From Anisus vortex (taxonomy: Eukaryota; Mollusca; Gastropoda; Planorbidae), in NCBI GenBank assembly GCA_949126835.1, contig OX421507.1, positions 7,538,605 through 7,602,604 of the forward strand: a DNA stretch of 64,000 bases, written 5' to 3'. The notes under the pieces were generated by a model. That model was not told where the DNA came from. It was given only the letters and a program-made list of their open reading frames with translations, and ran no database searches. Shown here in pieces: positions 10,421-21,136 of this stretch (within the stretch, counting starts at the first letter, position 1; each line of letters opens with the position of its first letter). A program made the position numbers and the translations under genes.

Positions 10421-13400
10421 TTACATGCGCGATAGGGTGTCCGCGACGATGTTATTTTTTCCAGATAAGTGAGTTATTTTTAAGTTGTAAGCTTGAATAA
10501 ACAAACTCCATCTTAGAATGCGCTGATTTTGTTTGATGCGGGAAAGAAATACTAGGGGATTGTGATCAGTGAATATCTCGATTGGGAACTGAGAACCATT
10601 TACATAGTAATTGAAATGTTTCAATGCTTGGATAAGTCCTAGTAATTCCTGCTCTATTGTGCTATAATTTACCTCATGTGGGTTAAATTTTTTTGAACAA
10701 AAGCTAATGGGATGTTCAAGTGAATCATCTCCTATTTGTGAGATTACCGCGCCCATTCCTGTATTACACGAGTCTACCGTTATTCTGAAAGGTTTAGTAT
10801 AATCAGGTGAGACTAATACTGGTGCCTTGGTCAGTATGTCTTTTATATCGTTAAAGGCTTGGTCACATTCCTGAGTCCACTTAAATTGATTTTTCTTTCT
10901 CAAGAGATTTGTCAAAGGGCAAGTGATAATAGAAAAGTTTTTACAAAACTTCCTGTAGTACCCGGCCATACCCAGAAATCCTCGAAGTTGTTTCTGCGTT
11001 TTAGGGACAGGGAATTCCTGTATAGCTTTGACTTTGGCATTCACTGGTTTTACTTTGCCATTACCCACTACATGACCTAAATATTCAATTTCTGCATGGC
11101 AAAATTGACTTTTAACTAGGTTTATAGTAAGATTAGCCTGTTTTAGTTTTTGGAATAATAGTTTTAACTGATGTAGATGATCATTAAAGTTATTACTGAA
11201 CACTACGATATCGTCCAGATATGCATGGCATTGTGGGATATCATGGATAATAGTGTTTATTAGTCTTTGAAAACTAGCTGGAGCATTGACCATTCCGAAT
11301 GGCATTACTTTAAACTTATATAATCCATCAGGAGTAACAAAAGTTGATACCTCCTGAGCCCTATCTGTTAATGGGATTTGGAAATAAGCTGTTAGTAAGT
11401 CAATCTTAGTTACATAGTTTGCAGTGCTTACTCTATCGATTAAATCATCTATCCGTGGTATGGGATACGAATCTGTTTTTGTCACTTGGTTTAATTTCCT
11501 ATAGTCTACACAAAAGCGTAGTGAACCATCAGATTTGGGAACCAACACACATGGGGATGACCAATCACTGTTACTGTGAGTAATTATATCATTGCTCAGC
11601 ATATAATCAATTTCTTTACGGATGTGTTCAAGTTGTATGGGATTAACCCTATACGGATGTTGTTTGACAGGTTTAACATTATCATCTTTTAAAACTACAT
11701 CATGGGTAACCAAAGTTGTTTTGTTAGGAACATCACTAAACAAATTTACATGATCATAGATTAAACCCTTGATAGAAGTCTGTTCACCTGAGTCTAGATG
11801 TGCCAGTTTATCATTGAGGTTTTTAAGTGCTTCAGTGTTTTGAAGTTTACTTTCTATGATTGTCTTTTTAAATTTAGGCGGGGGTGTTTCAACAGTTTTG
11901 ATAGCACTCACTGGCCTAATGTCAGTTTGTTCTTCCCTAACAACATAAGGTTTTAGCATGTTTATATGGCACAGTCTCTGTGTTTTCCTTCTATCAGGGG
12001 TTTTTACAAGGTATGTTACATCACTGATTTTATCTAAAACCTGATATGGTCCTGTATATTTTGCACTCAGGGGTTGTCCAGACAATTGGGTCAACATGAG
12101 GACTTTATCACCAGGATGGAAACATCGGGATCTGGCCTTGACATCATAGTACCCTTTCATTCTTTTCTGAGCCTGCAAAAGATTATCTTTAACATGATTA
12201 AAAGCATGATAGATTCTATTGCTAAATTGTTCCACATAAGCTACGAGTCCAGTCTCTTCATCAGAATTTAACAAGGTTTCCTGCAACAGTTTTAGAGGTC
12301 CTCGAACTGAATGTCCAAACACTAACTCGAACGGACTGAATCCAAGAGATTCCTGCACAGTTTCTCTAGTCGCGAAAAGAGCGAATGGAATACCGCGATC
12401 CCAGTCTTCAGTGTTCTCAAAACAGTATGTGCGGAGCATGGTTTTCAGAGTCTGATGATATCTTTCTAGGGCACCTTGGCTTTGCGGATGGTACGCAGTT
12501 GAAGTTGCATGTTGGATGCCTAGTTTCTTTAAGACCTGGTTAAACAGCTTTGATGTAAAGTTAGATCCTTGGTCTGACTGTATAGTCTTTGGAAGACCGT
12601 ATCTTGAACAAAATGCAATCAGTGCGTCAGATATCTTATCTGCGTTAATGGTGCGTAGCGGAATAGCTTCAGGATATCTCGTGGCAGTGCACATTATAGT
12701 GAATAAGTACTGGTGTCCTGTCTTTGTTTTAGGCAAAGGACCTACACAGTCTATTAGCAAGTGGCTAAATGGTTCTGCAAAGGCGGGTATTGGCTTTAGA
12801 GGTGCTACCGGTATAGTCTGGTTAGGTTTACCAACTATCTGGCATGTATTGCATGACTTGCAGTATTTTGTGACGTCACGATGTAGTCCAGGCCAATAGA
12901 AGTACGGAAGAATTCGACGGTAAGTCTTGTTCACTCCTAGATGACCAGCATATGGCGTGTCATGAGCCATGTGTAAGATGTCATTACGATATATGGCTGG
13001 TACCACAATCTGACTTCCTTCTCTGCAATTGTCATTATCACATTTCACATCTCTCCATTTTTGCATTAATATTCCCTCCTTCAGAAAAAATCCATTTCCG
13101 TTCATTTCTGCCTCCTGTTCAGTTATCACCTTTTTCTTCAGGTGTTTAATTCCTGAATCTCTATTCTGTTCTAATAGGAGTAATTGTCGAGGTGACAAAT
13201 TACTTTCAGTAGTCTTGACTGAGGGACCACTCAAGATGTCAGCCAGGAAAGTTGCCTGTAGGTCAATTTCTGGTTCTATTTTTGACTTTGACATGGTTTC
13301 GACAGACTTTTGTTGTTGGGCCATACCTCTCGTGACGATGCATATAGGTTTGATAAAGCTCTCACTTTTATTAAGGTATTGTTTTTTCTTGGATATGGAA

Positions 13401-15229
13401 TGCACCACATCTCCAGCAATATCATTTCCCAGTATTAAAGAAACGCCTTTAAACGGAAGTGATTTGTACACACCCACAACTACATTTCCAGTGAAGTACG
13501 CACTCTTCAGCTGTATTTGATGCAAAGGAACTTGTACATTTTTCCTTGATACACCTTGAATAGTAAGATCCTGTCCTGTATATGTCGATTGTGACGTAGG
13601 AACAGTATTCTCTAAAAGTAGTGAAACCTCAGCCCCTGTATCACGGAGTATTCTGATGTTCTTTTCACTAGTGACACCATTTATTATGGATGACACGGTA
13701 CCTTCTTCAATGAATGGTAAACAATTGCTTGGTATCTCAGTATCGATGAGATCTGTATCCAAGTTATTTTTGTAAGAGGTATGTTTAGTACTCATGGTGG
13801 TTCTATCTGATATAGACTCCTTGGAGCTCAGATTAGAATTAGAATTATTGAAAACCATTGTCTCTATTTCAGGAACTATTTCTGGTTTCAAGTTTCCAAG
13901 ATACGTGTGTTTTGTCAGGTTATCTGCATTAGCACTAGGTATCTCTGTTTGAGTTCTAATATCCTTCTTTACATTTTCATGAGTTCTTTGTTTTGGCATT
14001 GCTACATACGATAAGACAACATTCTTTTTATTCGGGTTCCCATTCAATATCCAGCACTTTTCCTTAGTATGTCCAATTCGTTTACAATGGCTACAGGTTG
14101 GCTTGGAATTTGTTGGACCTTCATTGCTCTGCTGATGTCTCTTTGATTGATAGGATTCATTTGGATTCATGGTTTTCTTTTCTACCTTCATATCTCGATT
14201 CTGGAATTTAGATTTATCAACTGTTGTAAATTTATTGCTGGAATGGATAATAACATATTCGTCTGCCATCACTGCTGCTGTTTCTACTTGTTCTACACCT
14301 TTGTCTGCTAAATGTATTCTTACATCACCTCTGATGTTATTGTTAAAGTCTTCCATTAGCATAAGATTAGCTAATTTATCAAAGTCTTTGTTTACACCTT
14401 TGGATCGAATCCATCTTTCAAAATATTTCTTTTTCTGTCTTAGAAAATCAACATGGGATTGTTCCTGTTCTTTCTTAGACTCACGAAACACTTTTCTATA
14501 TTTTTCAGGTGTTAATGCATAACTTAGCAGTACTCTATTCTTGATCAGTTCATAATCATACAATTCCTCTTCAGTAAGACTTAATACAACATCAAGTGCC
14601 TTTCCTTTATTCAGAGCTGAGCGTAGAAGTATAGCTTTCTTGCCCTCGGGAAATTGATAGTCTCTAGCGTTTCTCTCGAAAATCATGAAGAACTCTTCCA
14701 CCGAATTATCTTCAAAAACTGGAATATGTTTCTTAAACTTATACAGTTCTGCATCTGCTTCAGAGCTTGCATTCGAATGATTTGACGTACGAGACCTTGC
14801 TATCTCAATTCTTTCTTGGCTTGCTATTTTCTCTCTTGCTATTTCTCTTTCCATCTCAATTCTCTGGCTTTCTCTTTCTCTTTCCATCTCTAATTCCATC
14901 TTTCTTAACTCAAGTTTAAATTTCAATTCTTCACTTAAGTCACCAGTTGTATGCTTTACTCTTTGTTTTATAGGAAAAGGTAATTCATCATCTGATTCAT
15001 CATTAATGTTATCATTAGCAGTAGTTTCTTCAATAATTAGTGTACCTTGTTTTCTTAAACACTCAGTTACCTCTTGAAGTAATTTAGTTTTTGATGGCCT
15101 AGTTTCTGTGATAGAAATGCCCAATGATTTAGCCAATTCTTTTAATTGTATCATCGACATTTTATTAAGCTGTTCTGAGGTTAGATCAAATATCTCTGGA
15201 TCCAATGTAAGATTATTTGTGGCTTCCAT
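10421..15229 (-). CDS. gag-pol: Gag-Pol polyprotein, Gmr1-like element 1
   Basis: 1,602 residues encoding everything needed to copy and insert the element. Seen in order: SAP-like motif (about 18-58); basic/acidic coiled coil (about 100-148); capsid with a SCAN-like segment (about 160-328); CCHC zinc knuckle C379, C382, H387, C392; aspartic protease with DTG at 530-532; integrase zinc finger H756, H763, C790, C793; integrase core D827, D886, E922 (35 residues between the last two); GPY motif at 1060-1062; reverse transcriptase with D1277 and YLDD at 1337-1340; RNase H with D1486, TDH at 1554-1556 and D1597. The start is the first Met of the frame, 404 bp inside the 5' LTR. All expected catalytic residues are present. 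There is no envelope gene and no frameshift between gag and pol. Integrase before RT is the Gmr1 hallmark. Confidence 0.95.
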   Translation of the reverse strand: MEATNNLTLDPEIFDLTSEQLNKMSMIQLKELAKSLGISITETRPSKTKLLQEVTECLRKQGTLIIEETTANDNINDESDDELPFPIKQRVKHTTGDLSEELKFKLELRKMELEMERERESQRIEMEREIAREKIASQERIEIARSRTSNHSNASSEADAELYKFKKHIPVFEDNSVEEFFMIFERNARDYQFPEGKKAILLRSALNKGKALDVVLSLTEEELYDYELIKNRVLLSYALTPEKYRKVFRESKKEQEQSHVDFLRQKKKYFERWIRSKGVNKDFDKLANLMLMEDFNNNIRGDVRIHLADKGVEQVETAAVMADEYVIIHSSNKFTTVDKSKFQNRDMKVEKKTMNPNESYQSKRHQQSNEGPTNSKPTCSHCKRIGHTKEKCWILNGNPNKKNVVLSYVAMPKQRTHENVKKDIRTQTEIPSANADNLTKHTYLGNLKPEIVPEIETMVFNNSNSNLSSKESISDRTTMSTKHTSYKNNLDTDLIDTEIPSNCLPFIEEGTVSSIINGVTSEKNIRILRDTGAEVSLLLENTVPTSQSTYTGQDLTIQGVSRKNVQVPLHQIQLKSAYFTGNVVVGVYKSLPFKGVSLILGNDIAGDVVHSISKKKQYLNKSESFIKPICIVTRGMAQQQKSVETMSKSKIEPEIDLQATFLADILSGPSVKTTESNLSPRQLLLLEQNRDSGIKHLKKKVITEQEAEMNGNGFFLKEGILMQKWRDVKCDNDNCREGSQIVVPAIYRNDILHMAHDTPYAGHLGVNKTYRRILPYFYWPGLHRDVTKYCKSCNTCQIVGKPNQTIPVAPLKPIPAFAEPFSHLLIDCVGPLPKTKTGHQYLFTIMCTATRYPEAIPLRTINADKISDALIAFCSRYGLPKTIQSDQGSNFTSKLFNQVLKKLGIQHATSTAYHPQSQGALERYHQTLKTMLRTYCFENTEDWDRGIPFALFATRETVQESLGFSPFELVFGHSVRGPLKLLQETLLNSDEETGLVAYVEQFSNRIYHAFNHVKDNLLQAQKRMKGYYDVKARSRCFHPGDKVLMLTQLSGQPLSAKYTGPYQVLDKISDVTYLVKTPDRRKTQRLCHINMLKPYVVREEQTDIRPVSAIKTVETPPPKFKKTIIESKLQNTEALKNLNDKLAHLDSGEQTSIKGLIYDHVNLFSDVPNKTTLVTHDVVLKDDNVKPVKQHPYRVNPIQLEHIRKEIDYMLSNDIITHSNSDWSSPCVLVPKSDGSLRFCVDYRKLNQVTKTDSYPIPRIDDLIDRVSTANYVTKIDLLTAYFQIPLTDRAQEVSTFVTPDGLYKFKVMPFGMVNAPASFQRLINTIIHDIPQCHAYLDDIVVFSNNFNDHLHQLKLLFQKLKQANLTINLVKSQFCHAEIEYLGHVVGNGKVKPVNAKVKAIQEFPVPKTQKQLRGFLGMAGYYRKFCKNFSIITCPLTNLLRKKNQFKWTQECDQAFNDIKDILTKAPVLVSPDYTKPFRITVDSCNTGMGAVISQIGDDSLEHPISFCSKKFNPHEVNYSTIEQELLGLIQALKHFNYYVNGSQFPIEIFTDHNPLVFLSRIKQNQRILRWSLFIQAYNLKITHLSGKNNIVADTLSRM

Positions 15230-15633
15230 TTTATATTATTAAAAGTTACTGTAAATCTTGTTAATAATACAATAAAAGTGTCCAACTTACTTTCTGTCCT
15301 TTGAATAATTCACTACACCACACAGTTCAGATTTGTCACAACAAGGTCATAAAAATAATACTTTCTTAGAGTTACTTTGTTCGATAAGGTAATACACCAG
15401 ATAATTTTCCAGGCTGAATAGTTAAGTTTTCCGATTCTCAATAGCAATGTTCAATTCAATCACAATCTTTAGTATATTGTATATTGTTCATATTTTCCAA
15501 CACAATCCATCCAAGTTACGAGTATGTATTACGGCAGTTGTAAATAGTTCGTGTAAATAGTATAACGATTCTTGAAGTTGAAGTAAATCCTCTAAACGTT
15601 TGTTAGTAAATCACTGACGAGCAAAACCCATTT
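15230..15633 (-). other. 5' leader of element 1 with primer-binding site
   Basis: 404 bp between the 5' LTR and the gag start. The minus strand reads TGGGTTTTGCTCGTCAGTG from 15630 downward, three bases inside the LTR. It begins TGG, complementary to the CCA end of a tRNA. I could not assign the tRNA. Confidence 0.65.
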
Positions 15634-16655
15634 TATTACAAGGCAATTTATTCACCATAATAAATTATGGATGAGACCTTCTATTTAGATCACACAAGTA
15701 TAATTATGATTTATAATGTTATTACGGCTAGAGCCCCCATTCAATTTATGAAAATAATAGTTATAGTATTGTTATTATTAGTGTGAGTATCCTTGTATTA
15801 GTGAAGATCTTATTATATTAATCTGAAGTTTATTTGTAGTTGTCTAGAGTATTCCTGGTTCTTATAATCCCCTGGCAATTCACATAGCGTAGTTTTAGAG
15901 TTTTCAGTTGATTTACTTCATGTATAATTATTTATGTGGCTCATATTATACAGCAAGAACCTCGATGTCGAGTGGTAGTGTAGATGATTAATATAGTTGA
16001 ATAAATATTACACATACACACATGTATATAACTTTGAAATATTGACGTTAACCAAGTTGTGTAGAAAACAACGATAAATTTGGTTTAATTTACAACATCA
16101 ATCCAGTAGGAATCCAAATAATATTATATACACAATCAAGAACTACACATATTCCAATTAGTAATGAATATCCTCAATGAACATATAGCATTGTAGTTAA
16201 TAGTAGAATAATAAATTTTCCATAATACAACTCAAATAGAAACGATACTCAGAGCGGAGAATATTTGATGTTACTAGATCGAATGCAAGCCAAGAACTGA
16301 CTAAAAGTGTCGAATCGCGTAGAAATATATTACGGGTCAATCGTTGGAAAAACCAGACAGCCTAGTGACACGAATATTTTAATCAAGCCTGCATGTTGAC
16401 TGCGTGATCAGAATGTCAAGCAATAATGCTCTAACAAAATAAGGAGAGACCGGACGACCTTGACACGCTGTGTTTACGTGAACAGTTCATGTTTTTATCG
16501 AGGTTAATAAAAAAACAATAATGCTCTCATTAGGTTAGGAAAAACCCGGGGGAAACCTTGAGCTGAGAAATATTTATATCGTTTAAACGCAATTCGCTTA
16601 AATGATTCAGTTGGTTTATTAACATTACAATGTAGGGAATTTACGTTTCGTAACA
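15634..16655 (-). repeat. 5' LTR of element 1
   Basis: 1,022 bp, one difference from the left LTR. As the 5' LTR of a minus-strand element it should contain the promoter, but I could not fix the transcription start. Confidence 0.92.
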
Positions 16656-16759
16656 ATATATACATTTTCGTCTGTTGTTCGTTGTCTGTATTCTGTAACT
16701 GTCGTCAGCGCATAGAACTCCCATCAACGAGATATGCGCTATTATTATTATTATTAATT
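16656..16759 (+). mobile_element. LINE 3' tail with (ATT)n
   Basis: The interrupted 31-bp unit resumes (ATATATACATTTT), then a unique segment leads to GATATGCGCTATTATTATTA. GCGCTA followed by ATT repeats resembles the LINE tail at 46978-47041. This is probably the true 3' end of the LINE whose C-terminus lies at 7783-7890, now separated by the satellite and element 1. Confidence 0.5.
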
Positions 16760-16945
16760 TAAAATCTAATAATATAGCAGCACACGTGAGGTAACCAATG
16801 TATGTATTGATGTAAAACGGCACAGATCGAGACCATAGAGATTTAAACACATAAATATAAGAGAAGCACATTGGGAAAAACTTATGAAAGGAGATGATAT
16901 TTTAAAACGAAATAATTATTGTACGTTTTATCTAAACAACAAGGG

Positions 16946-17072
16946 GGCACAGTGACCGAGCGACAGCGCGTTCGACTAGCGTACTGAAGGTCCTGGGCTA
17001 GGATTGGTTCTACGGTCTGGAGCCCTGAGTCTATCCAGCTCTGATGGGTACCTGACTTCAGTTAGTAAAGGG
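16946..17072 (+). mobile_element. tRNA-derived SINE, head portion
   Basis: Starts GGGGGCACAGTGACCGAGCG, a good A box. The B-box region is damaged (GTCCTGGGCTAGG), and the copy runs to the CCAGCTCTGATGGGTACCTGAC body. Confidence 0.75.
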
Positions 17073-17200
17073 TGACCAGCACAATGCCCAGCCGACTTTA
17101 CTTCACCCCAACTAATGTCAGAGCTTGGGTAGACTCAGGGACACCTTCGCCAGGATTCGAACCCAGGACTTTCGTTACGACAGCCGAACGTGATAAAGTC
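17073..17200 (-). mobile_element. tRNA-derived SINE, inverted partner
   Basis: Reverse copy of the same family, meeting the preceding SINE body-to-body. It reads ACTTTACTTCACCCC, then the B box GGATTCGAACCC on plus, then the inverted tRNA head. The pair forms a large imperfect palindrome. Confidence 0.75.
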
Positions 17201-17202
17201 AC

Positions 17203-17283
17203 TTAACTCTTACAGTCCCGGGCGCGTATATAGCGGAACTGAAGGCAGCATAGATAGAAGTAGGTCGGTACGGGAAGGGTTAA
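17203..17283. mobile_element. piggyBac-like MITE (about 80 bp)
   Basis: Flanked by TTAA on both sides (17203-17206, 17280-17283), with terminal inverted repeats read as CTCTTACAGTCCCG and, from the other end, CCCTTCCCGTACCG. An inverted copy lies at 53830-53910. A TTAA duplication and CCCT-type ends are typical of piggyBac elements. Too short to encode anything. Confidence 0.7.
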
Positions 17284-17713
17284 AACAATTAATATAGACA
17301 ACAACAAAGTAAAAATCAAATGTTTAAGAATCCCTGTGAACTATAAACCACACAACACACACAAGGTGTAATAGCTTGAATACATTGTTTTGAATTTTGA
17401 ACACACACACAAACCGTTGTACTTTTTGACGGGAGACGATGGTGCAGATGTAATTACTAGGGGGGGAAGTAATTACACAGGAAACTTGATGTTTAGCTTA
17501 GATAGGAAAAAAAAAGGAATGATGTGAGAGATGGGGGTTGTGGGGAGGAGGTGAAATTGTATAATATACTCTTCACTTGGGGGGGGAGGGGGCGTGAAGG
17601 AAGAGTACGGAAACACGAAAAAGTATACAAATTAAAAGCAATACATAACGAATCAGAAGCAAAGTACGTATGAAAAACAATACTATACGATGACACAAGC
17701 ACAAATCTTATTA
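17284..17713. other. spacer without recognised features
   Basis: AT-rich with CA repeats near 17350-17415 and G-runs at 17461 and 17579. No gene seen. Confidence 0.45.
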
Positions 17714-18215
17714 GTTTTTCTGGTTACTCGTGGAACATAGGGATCCACAACAGCTCTGCAGCGCACTCGATTCAGTGCAGCCTTTTTAAAGTTCACCCCA
17801 TGAAAGGTTGTAGATTTTCAGTTCCTCTTCGCGGGATCGTCCCCTATGGGGGGGGGGGGGAGGGGGGGGGGGTCTTAGGGCGACCAACCTCGTCTCTTTC
17901 GATGAGCGTTCCATTGTAGAACCTGTCGGGTGATGTCCTGTGTTGGTGGGTTTTCGTAGTGGGTGTCCAATCCACCGCCACTTTCGCCTGGCGATCTGCT
18001 GTTCAAGGGGGTCCTTGTATGTTTGCCGCCACAAGTCGGTGTTCTTGACCTTTTCTGTCCACCGAATCCTTAGTATGTTGCGACACATCTTGAGCGAGAA
18101 AATAAACTTCTGATCGCCATTCTAATTGCCTCCGATTTGAATCCAAGTAAAAACGCTCAGAATGTTTTTTTTTACCAAGTTCTAGACGGCGTCCCATCGG
18201 GTCTATCAGACTCAA
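17714..18215 (-). pseudogene. LINE ORF2 C-terminal remnant
   Basis: The minus strand encodes RIRWTEKVKNTDLWRQT, then ARRKWRWIGHPLRKPTNT, then after a frame change LSWGEL and an alanine/arginine-rich end. This matches the conserved LINE tail that follows the RT domain, with motifs like RRWGWIGHTLRK and a terminal TWGQLE...DR.RWR. An A/G homopolymer block (about 17849-17873) interrupts it and frames change at least twice, so it is dead. The clade cannot be fixed from this piece. Confidence 0.65.
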
Positions 18216-18245
18216 TTGTTATGTGATATTCTGTAAAGAAGTAAA

Positions 18246-18318
18246 AGAGGCATTGTGCTGGCCACACAATTTCCTTGCATGTCGTGGTCAATGAAACCAA
18301 TAAACGTTGCTTCACTGG
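18246..18318 (+). mobile_element. tRNA-derived SINE, tail fragment
   Basis: Carries GCATTGTGCTGGCCACACAA and the AATGAAACC...AACGTTGCTTCACTGGCA tail of the main SINE family. Confidence 0.65.
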
Positions 18319-18495
18319 CACTTATTAAAAAATCACCATCTTATGAAAAGTGGAACTGTACGCTTACTACACACAGACACAAACACATGATAAATCTATT
18401 GAACGTTCTTGTTTTTCTCTGTTCAATACCTTATATAACTCTATAATAAAACTTTTTTTTTAAAATCAATATTCGAACAATTTTTTTTATTATTT

Positions 18496-18543
18496 ATCTT
18501 ATCTTATCTTATCTTATCTTATCTTATCTTATCTTATCTTACA
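18496..18543. repeat. (TCTTA)n microsatellite
   Basis: About nine perfect pentamers just upstream of a SINE. Confidence 0.9.
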
Positions 18544-18553
18544 TATCACAGAA

Positions 18554-18795
18554 TGGGGCACGGTGGCCGTGCTCGACTGGCGATCCGAAAGGTCCTGGGT
18601 TGAAATCCTGGTGAAGGCTAGGATTTTTCCCCCTAGACTCGAGGGTGTTGCCCTGAGTCTACCCAGCTCTGATGGGTAAACTACCTGGCGTTAGTTGGGG
18701 TATAGTAAACGGGGCTGTGCATAGTGCTGGCCACACAACCACCTAGTATGCCATGGCCACAGAAACTGGTGACGGGTGCTTTACTTAATATTTGT
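18554..18795 (+). mobile_element. tRNA-derived SINE, near full length
   Basis: Begins GGGGCACGGTGGCCGTG, has a mutated B box (GGTTGAAATCC), the CTACCCAGCTCTGATGGGT body and the GCCATGGCCACAGAAACTGG tail. A short deletion lies in the tRNA-like head. Confidence 0.8.
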
Positions 18796-19374
18796 TACAG
18801 ACAATGCTTCAAGGCAGAAGATTATTGAATATTATAGAAGATTATTGAAGATTACAGAAGATTTAGTTCTTTGTCAATTTTATGTTTTGCTTTTTATTAA
18901 AATTTGTTAATGCTACATTCTGTATATTTTTCTTTTAGCGTTGTCGGCAATGAAAGAAGCTGTTATCAACAGAATTAAATACAGCCACAAACACACATAA
19001 ACAAACACACACACACATATATAAACACACACATAAACAAACACACACACACACAGATACACAGAAAAGGAGAATAACTTTGAACGGCGGGCTTTTTAGC
19101 AGACGATTGAAGATTTGTAAACAAGCATTAACGTTTTCAAGTTTATTAAAAAATGCTACAGTTGAAAAGAATTCTTAATGCAGGATTGGCCAATAGGATG
19201 ACACATCCGCTTTACATTGTTATTTACACAAAATCTGCCAAGATACTTAGATTGCAAGATTAATTCTGATTAATCGTGTATATATAAAAGGTATATATGG
19301 GCCAACACTCTTCCACAGGCCCACCAAACGTATAGTATTTTGTATTTAAAATAACGAGAAAGGGGGGAGGGGGC
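18796..19374. other. spacer with CA-rich repeats
   Basis: Interrupted (ACACACAT)n at about 18955-19062. No gene seen. Confidence 0.5.
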
Positions 19375-19600
19375 GGGTTTGGAAGCTTTTTTAAAATTGT
19401 GTATTCTTGTTCGCCATTATCAACTCTTAGTGGAGCATAGGCCATTAACAATTTCTTTCCATGTCTTCCTTTCTCTGGCAAATCTTCTCTAACTCTTTCC
19501 AGCTTTTCCCGATCAGCTGCATATCCTCTTATCCGCCAGGTGTTCTTGGGTCGACCTCTTCGTTTTTGCACGCTTTGGATTCCATGCAAGAGCTTGCCTA
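19375..19600 (-). pseudogene. LINE C-terminal remnant
   Basis: The minus strand reads QKRRGRPKNTWR, then DREKLERVREDL and EKGRHGKKLLMAYAPLR. KRRGRPKNTWRR followed by a basic helical end is common at the C-terminus of the LINE type remnant at 17714-18215. Only the end is present. A weaker call, because the similarity rests on one strong motif. Confidence 0.45.
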
Positions 19601-20711
19601 GTCAAATTTGTGAGCCATCAATAACTTTGAGAGATGTTGAGGTCTATGTTGGTCACCCCCCCCTTCCCTCCCTTTATTCCTCCAACCGGGAATTAGACAA
19701 ATTAGATTGTTTTTAATAATTTGAAATAATATATTTTTTAGGTATTGAGTTAACAGGTTTATATTTTCATTATAATTCACATAATAAAACGTTTCAAAAA
19801 AATTTTTATTCAACGTTCTATGTCTTTTTTTTTTAATTGTCAACTATTTTCAGTTTTTGCCCTTCCATGCACGATCTCCCCACATTTTGAAGTATTTGCC
19901 TCTGTCAATACACACATTTTGCCCCTTACCTTCCCTTCCTCTTTGAACTATTTGCCCCTTACTGCTTTACACTGGTTACTATTTACTCACTTGCCCCCCC
20001 CCCTTCACCTGCCCTTTACCAGTCCCTACCTTGCCCCCTCCCCCCTCTCTCCTATAACCATATAATCCTTGCTAACGCCACTAGTAATTAATACATTTGT
20101 AGAAGACTACAAAAACAAAAAGGTGAACAGAAGTATGTATGAAGAGCGTGCGCCCCCCCCCCCCTGGGGAAATCCACTGGCTTACGCCCATGCTTCATCT
20201 GCACCGCCGACACATCAACAGTAGAGCTCAAACTGAGCTTTTTTTTTTTTGTTGGCTGTGCTCTTGTATTTAAGAAAGAAAAAAATAACAACAGCTCTTT
20301 TTTTTTACATTAGACTCAGCCCGTACCTGTCGGAATACTTAGTAAGGCTGACACCACATAGCAGACCAAAGTTCTTTCCCCCCCCCCAACCCCCCCCCCC
20401 CTCACCCAAACCCAGGTAAGATCGTAAACAATACCACGTGACGAGAGCTATTTATAGATGTCGTGTCAGCCTGATCCTGACGACCTACTTTCAATTTTGA
20501 ACGGTTGCCAACTAATTTTTTTGTGTTTTACTTTCTTTTTTTTTTTTGTTATTACTTCTTCTTTTTCTTACTTTTTTGTTACCATTAGTGAGTTTGATGA
20601 CCAGAGATCGATGGAATGGTGGAAAAGATCAACTGTACCATAAATGGGTAATGAAAGAGGGGAGGGGAGTATGAGGTGGCGGGAGGGGGGGGTGTTAGAC
20701 GTTGTCTACTT
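19601..20711. other. spacer with homopolymer tracts
   Basis: Contains C-runs at 19646, 19995, 20154 and 20380-20400 and T-runs at 20241 and 20301. Several short frames with no domain; none supported. Confidence 0.45.
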
Positions 20712-20938
20712 CAGAGATGGGCAACCAACGGAACGCTTTGCCATGCTTGGCACGTAAGAACAATGTTCGATGGCACGAGGAAGACAGCCCACCACACACA
20801 CACGAAAAGGCAATTCTAGTCGCTTCTAGAAGAAATGCAGTGCTAGAGCAGGATGATTCTTAGGATGTTGGCGTACGCCGAACGGATTATAAATCCTACT
20901 TTGGCCACACTATTATCAATAAGTTTTGCTGACCCCTG
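20712..20938. mobile_element. hAT MITE
   Basis: Starts CAGAGATGGGCAACC and ends GCTGACCCCTG, with near 8-bp duplications GTCTACTT (20704-20711) and GTCTACAT (20939-20946). The interior shares AATCCTACTTTGG and ACACTATTATCAA with copies at 21137 and 58455. Confidence 0.75.
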
Positions 20939-21136
20939 GTCTACATAATGAAGAAAACGTAATAAAAACTAACCATTTTTTTTTAAATATAATAGGTCAA
21001 AGCAAAATATGTGTGCTGGTGTGTTGTGTAGTGTGTGCGTAAAGAGGGGGTGGGGGGAGGTTTATTGTAGATAAAGGTTATGGACAAATCTCCTTTTTTA
21101 TGGCTTAGCTGATAATGGATTAGTTCTAGACTAACA

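Larger units (their letters stand above)
8625..16655 (-). mobile_element. Gmr1-like Ty3/gypsy LTR retrotransposon (element 1)
   Basis: Complete 8,031-bp element on the minus strand. It has 1,022-bp LTRs differing at one site (A8816 versus G15825), a 4-bp target duplication ATAT, a primer-binding site next to the 5' LTR and one uninterrupted gag-pol frame. The pol domains run protease, integrase, RT, RNase H. That is the order of Ty1/copia elements, but every domain has Ty3/gypsy-type sequence, which defines the Gmr1-like lineage. It inserted into the last unit of a 31-bp satellite. A near-zero LTR distance plus an intact frame indicate a very recent, probably autonomous insertion. Confidence 0.93.

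Noticed and set aside
8625..16655. Classifying element 1 as Ty1/copia from domain order alone
   Set aside because: RT, RNase H, the integrase GPY motif and the CCHC/protease sequences are gypsy-type; only the order is copia-like.
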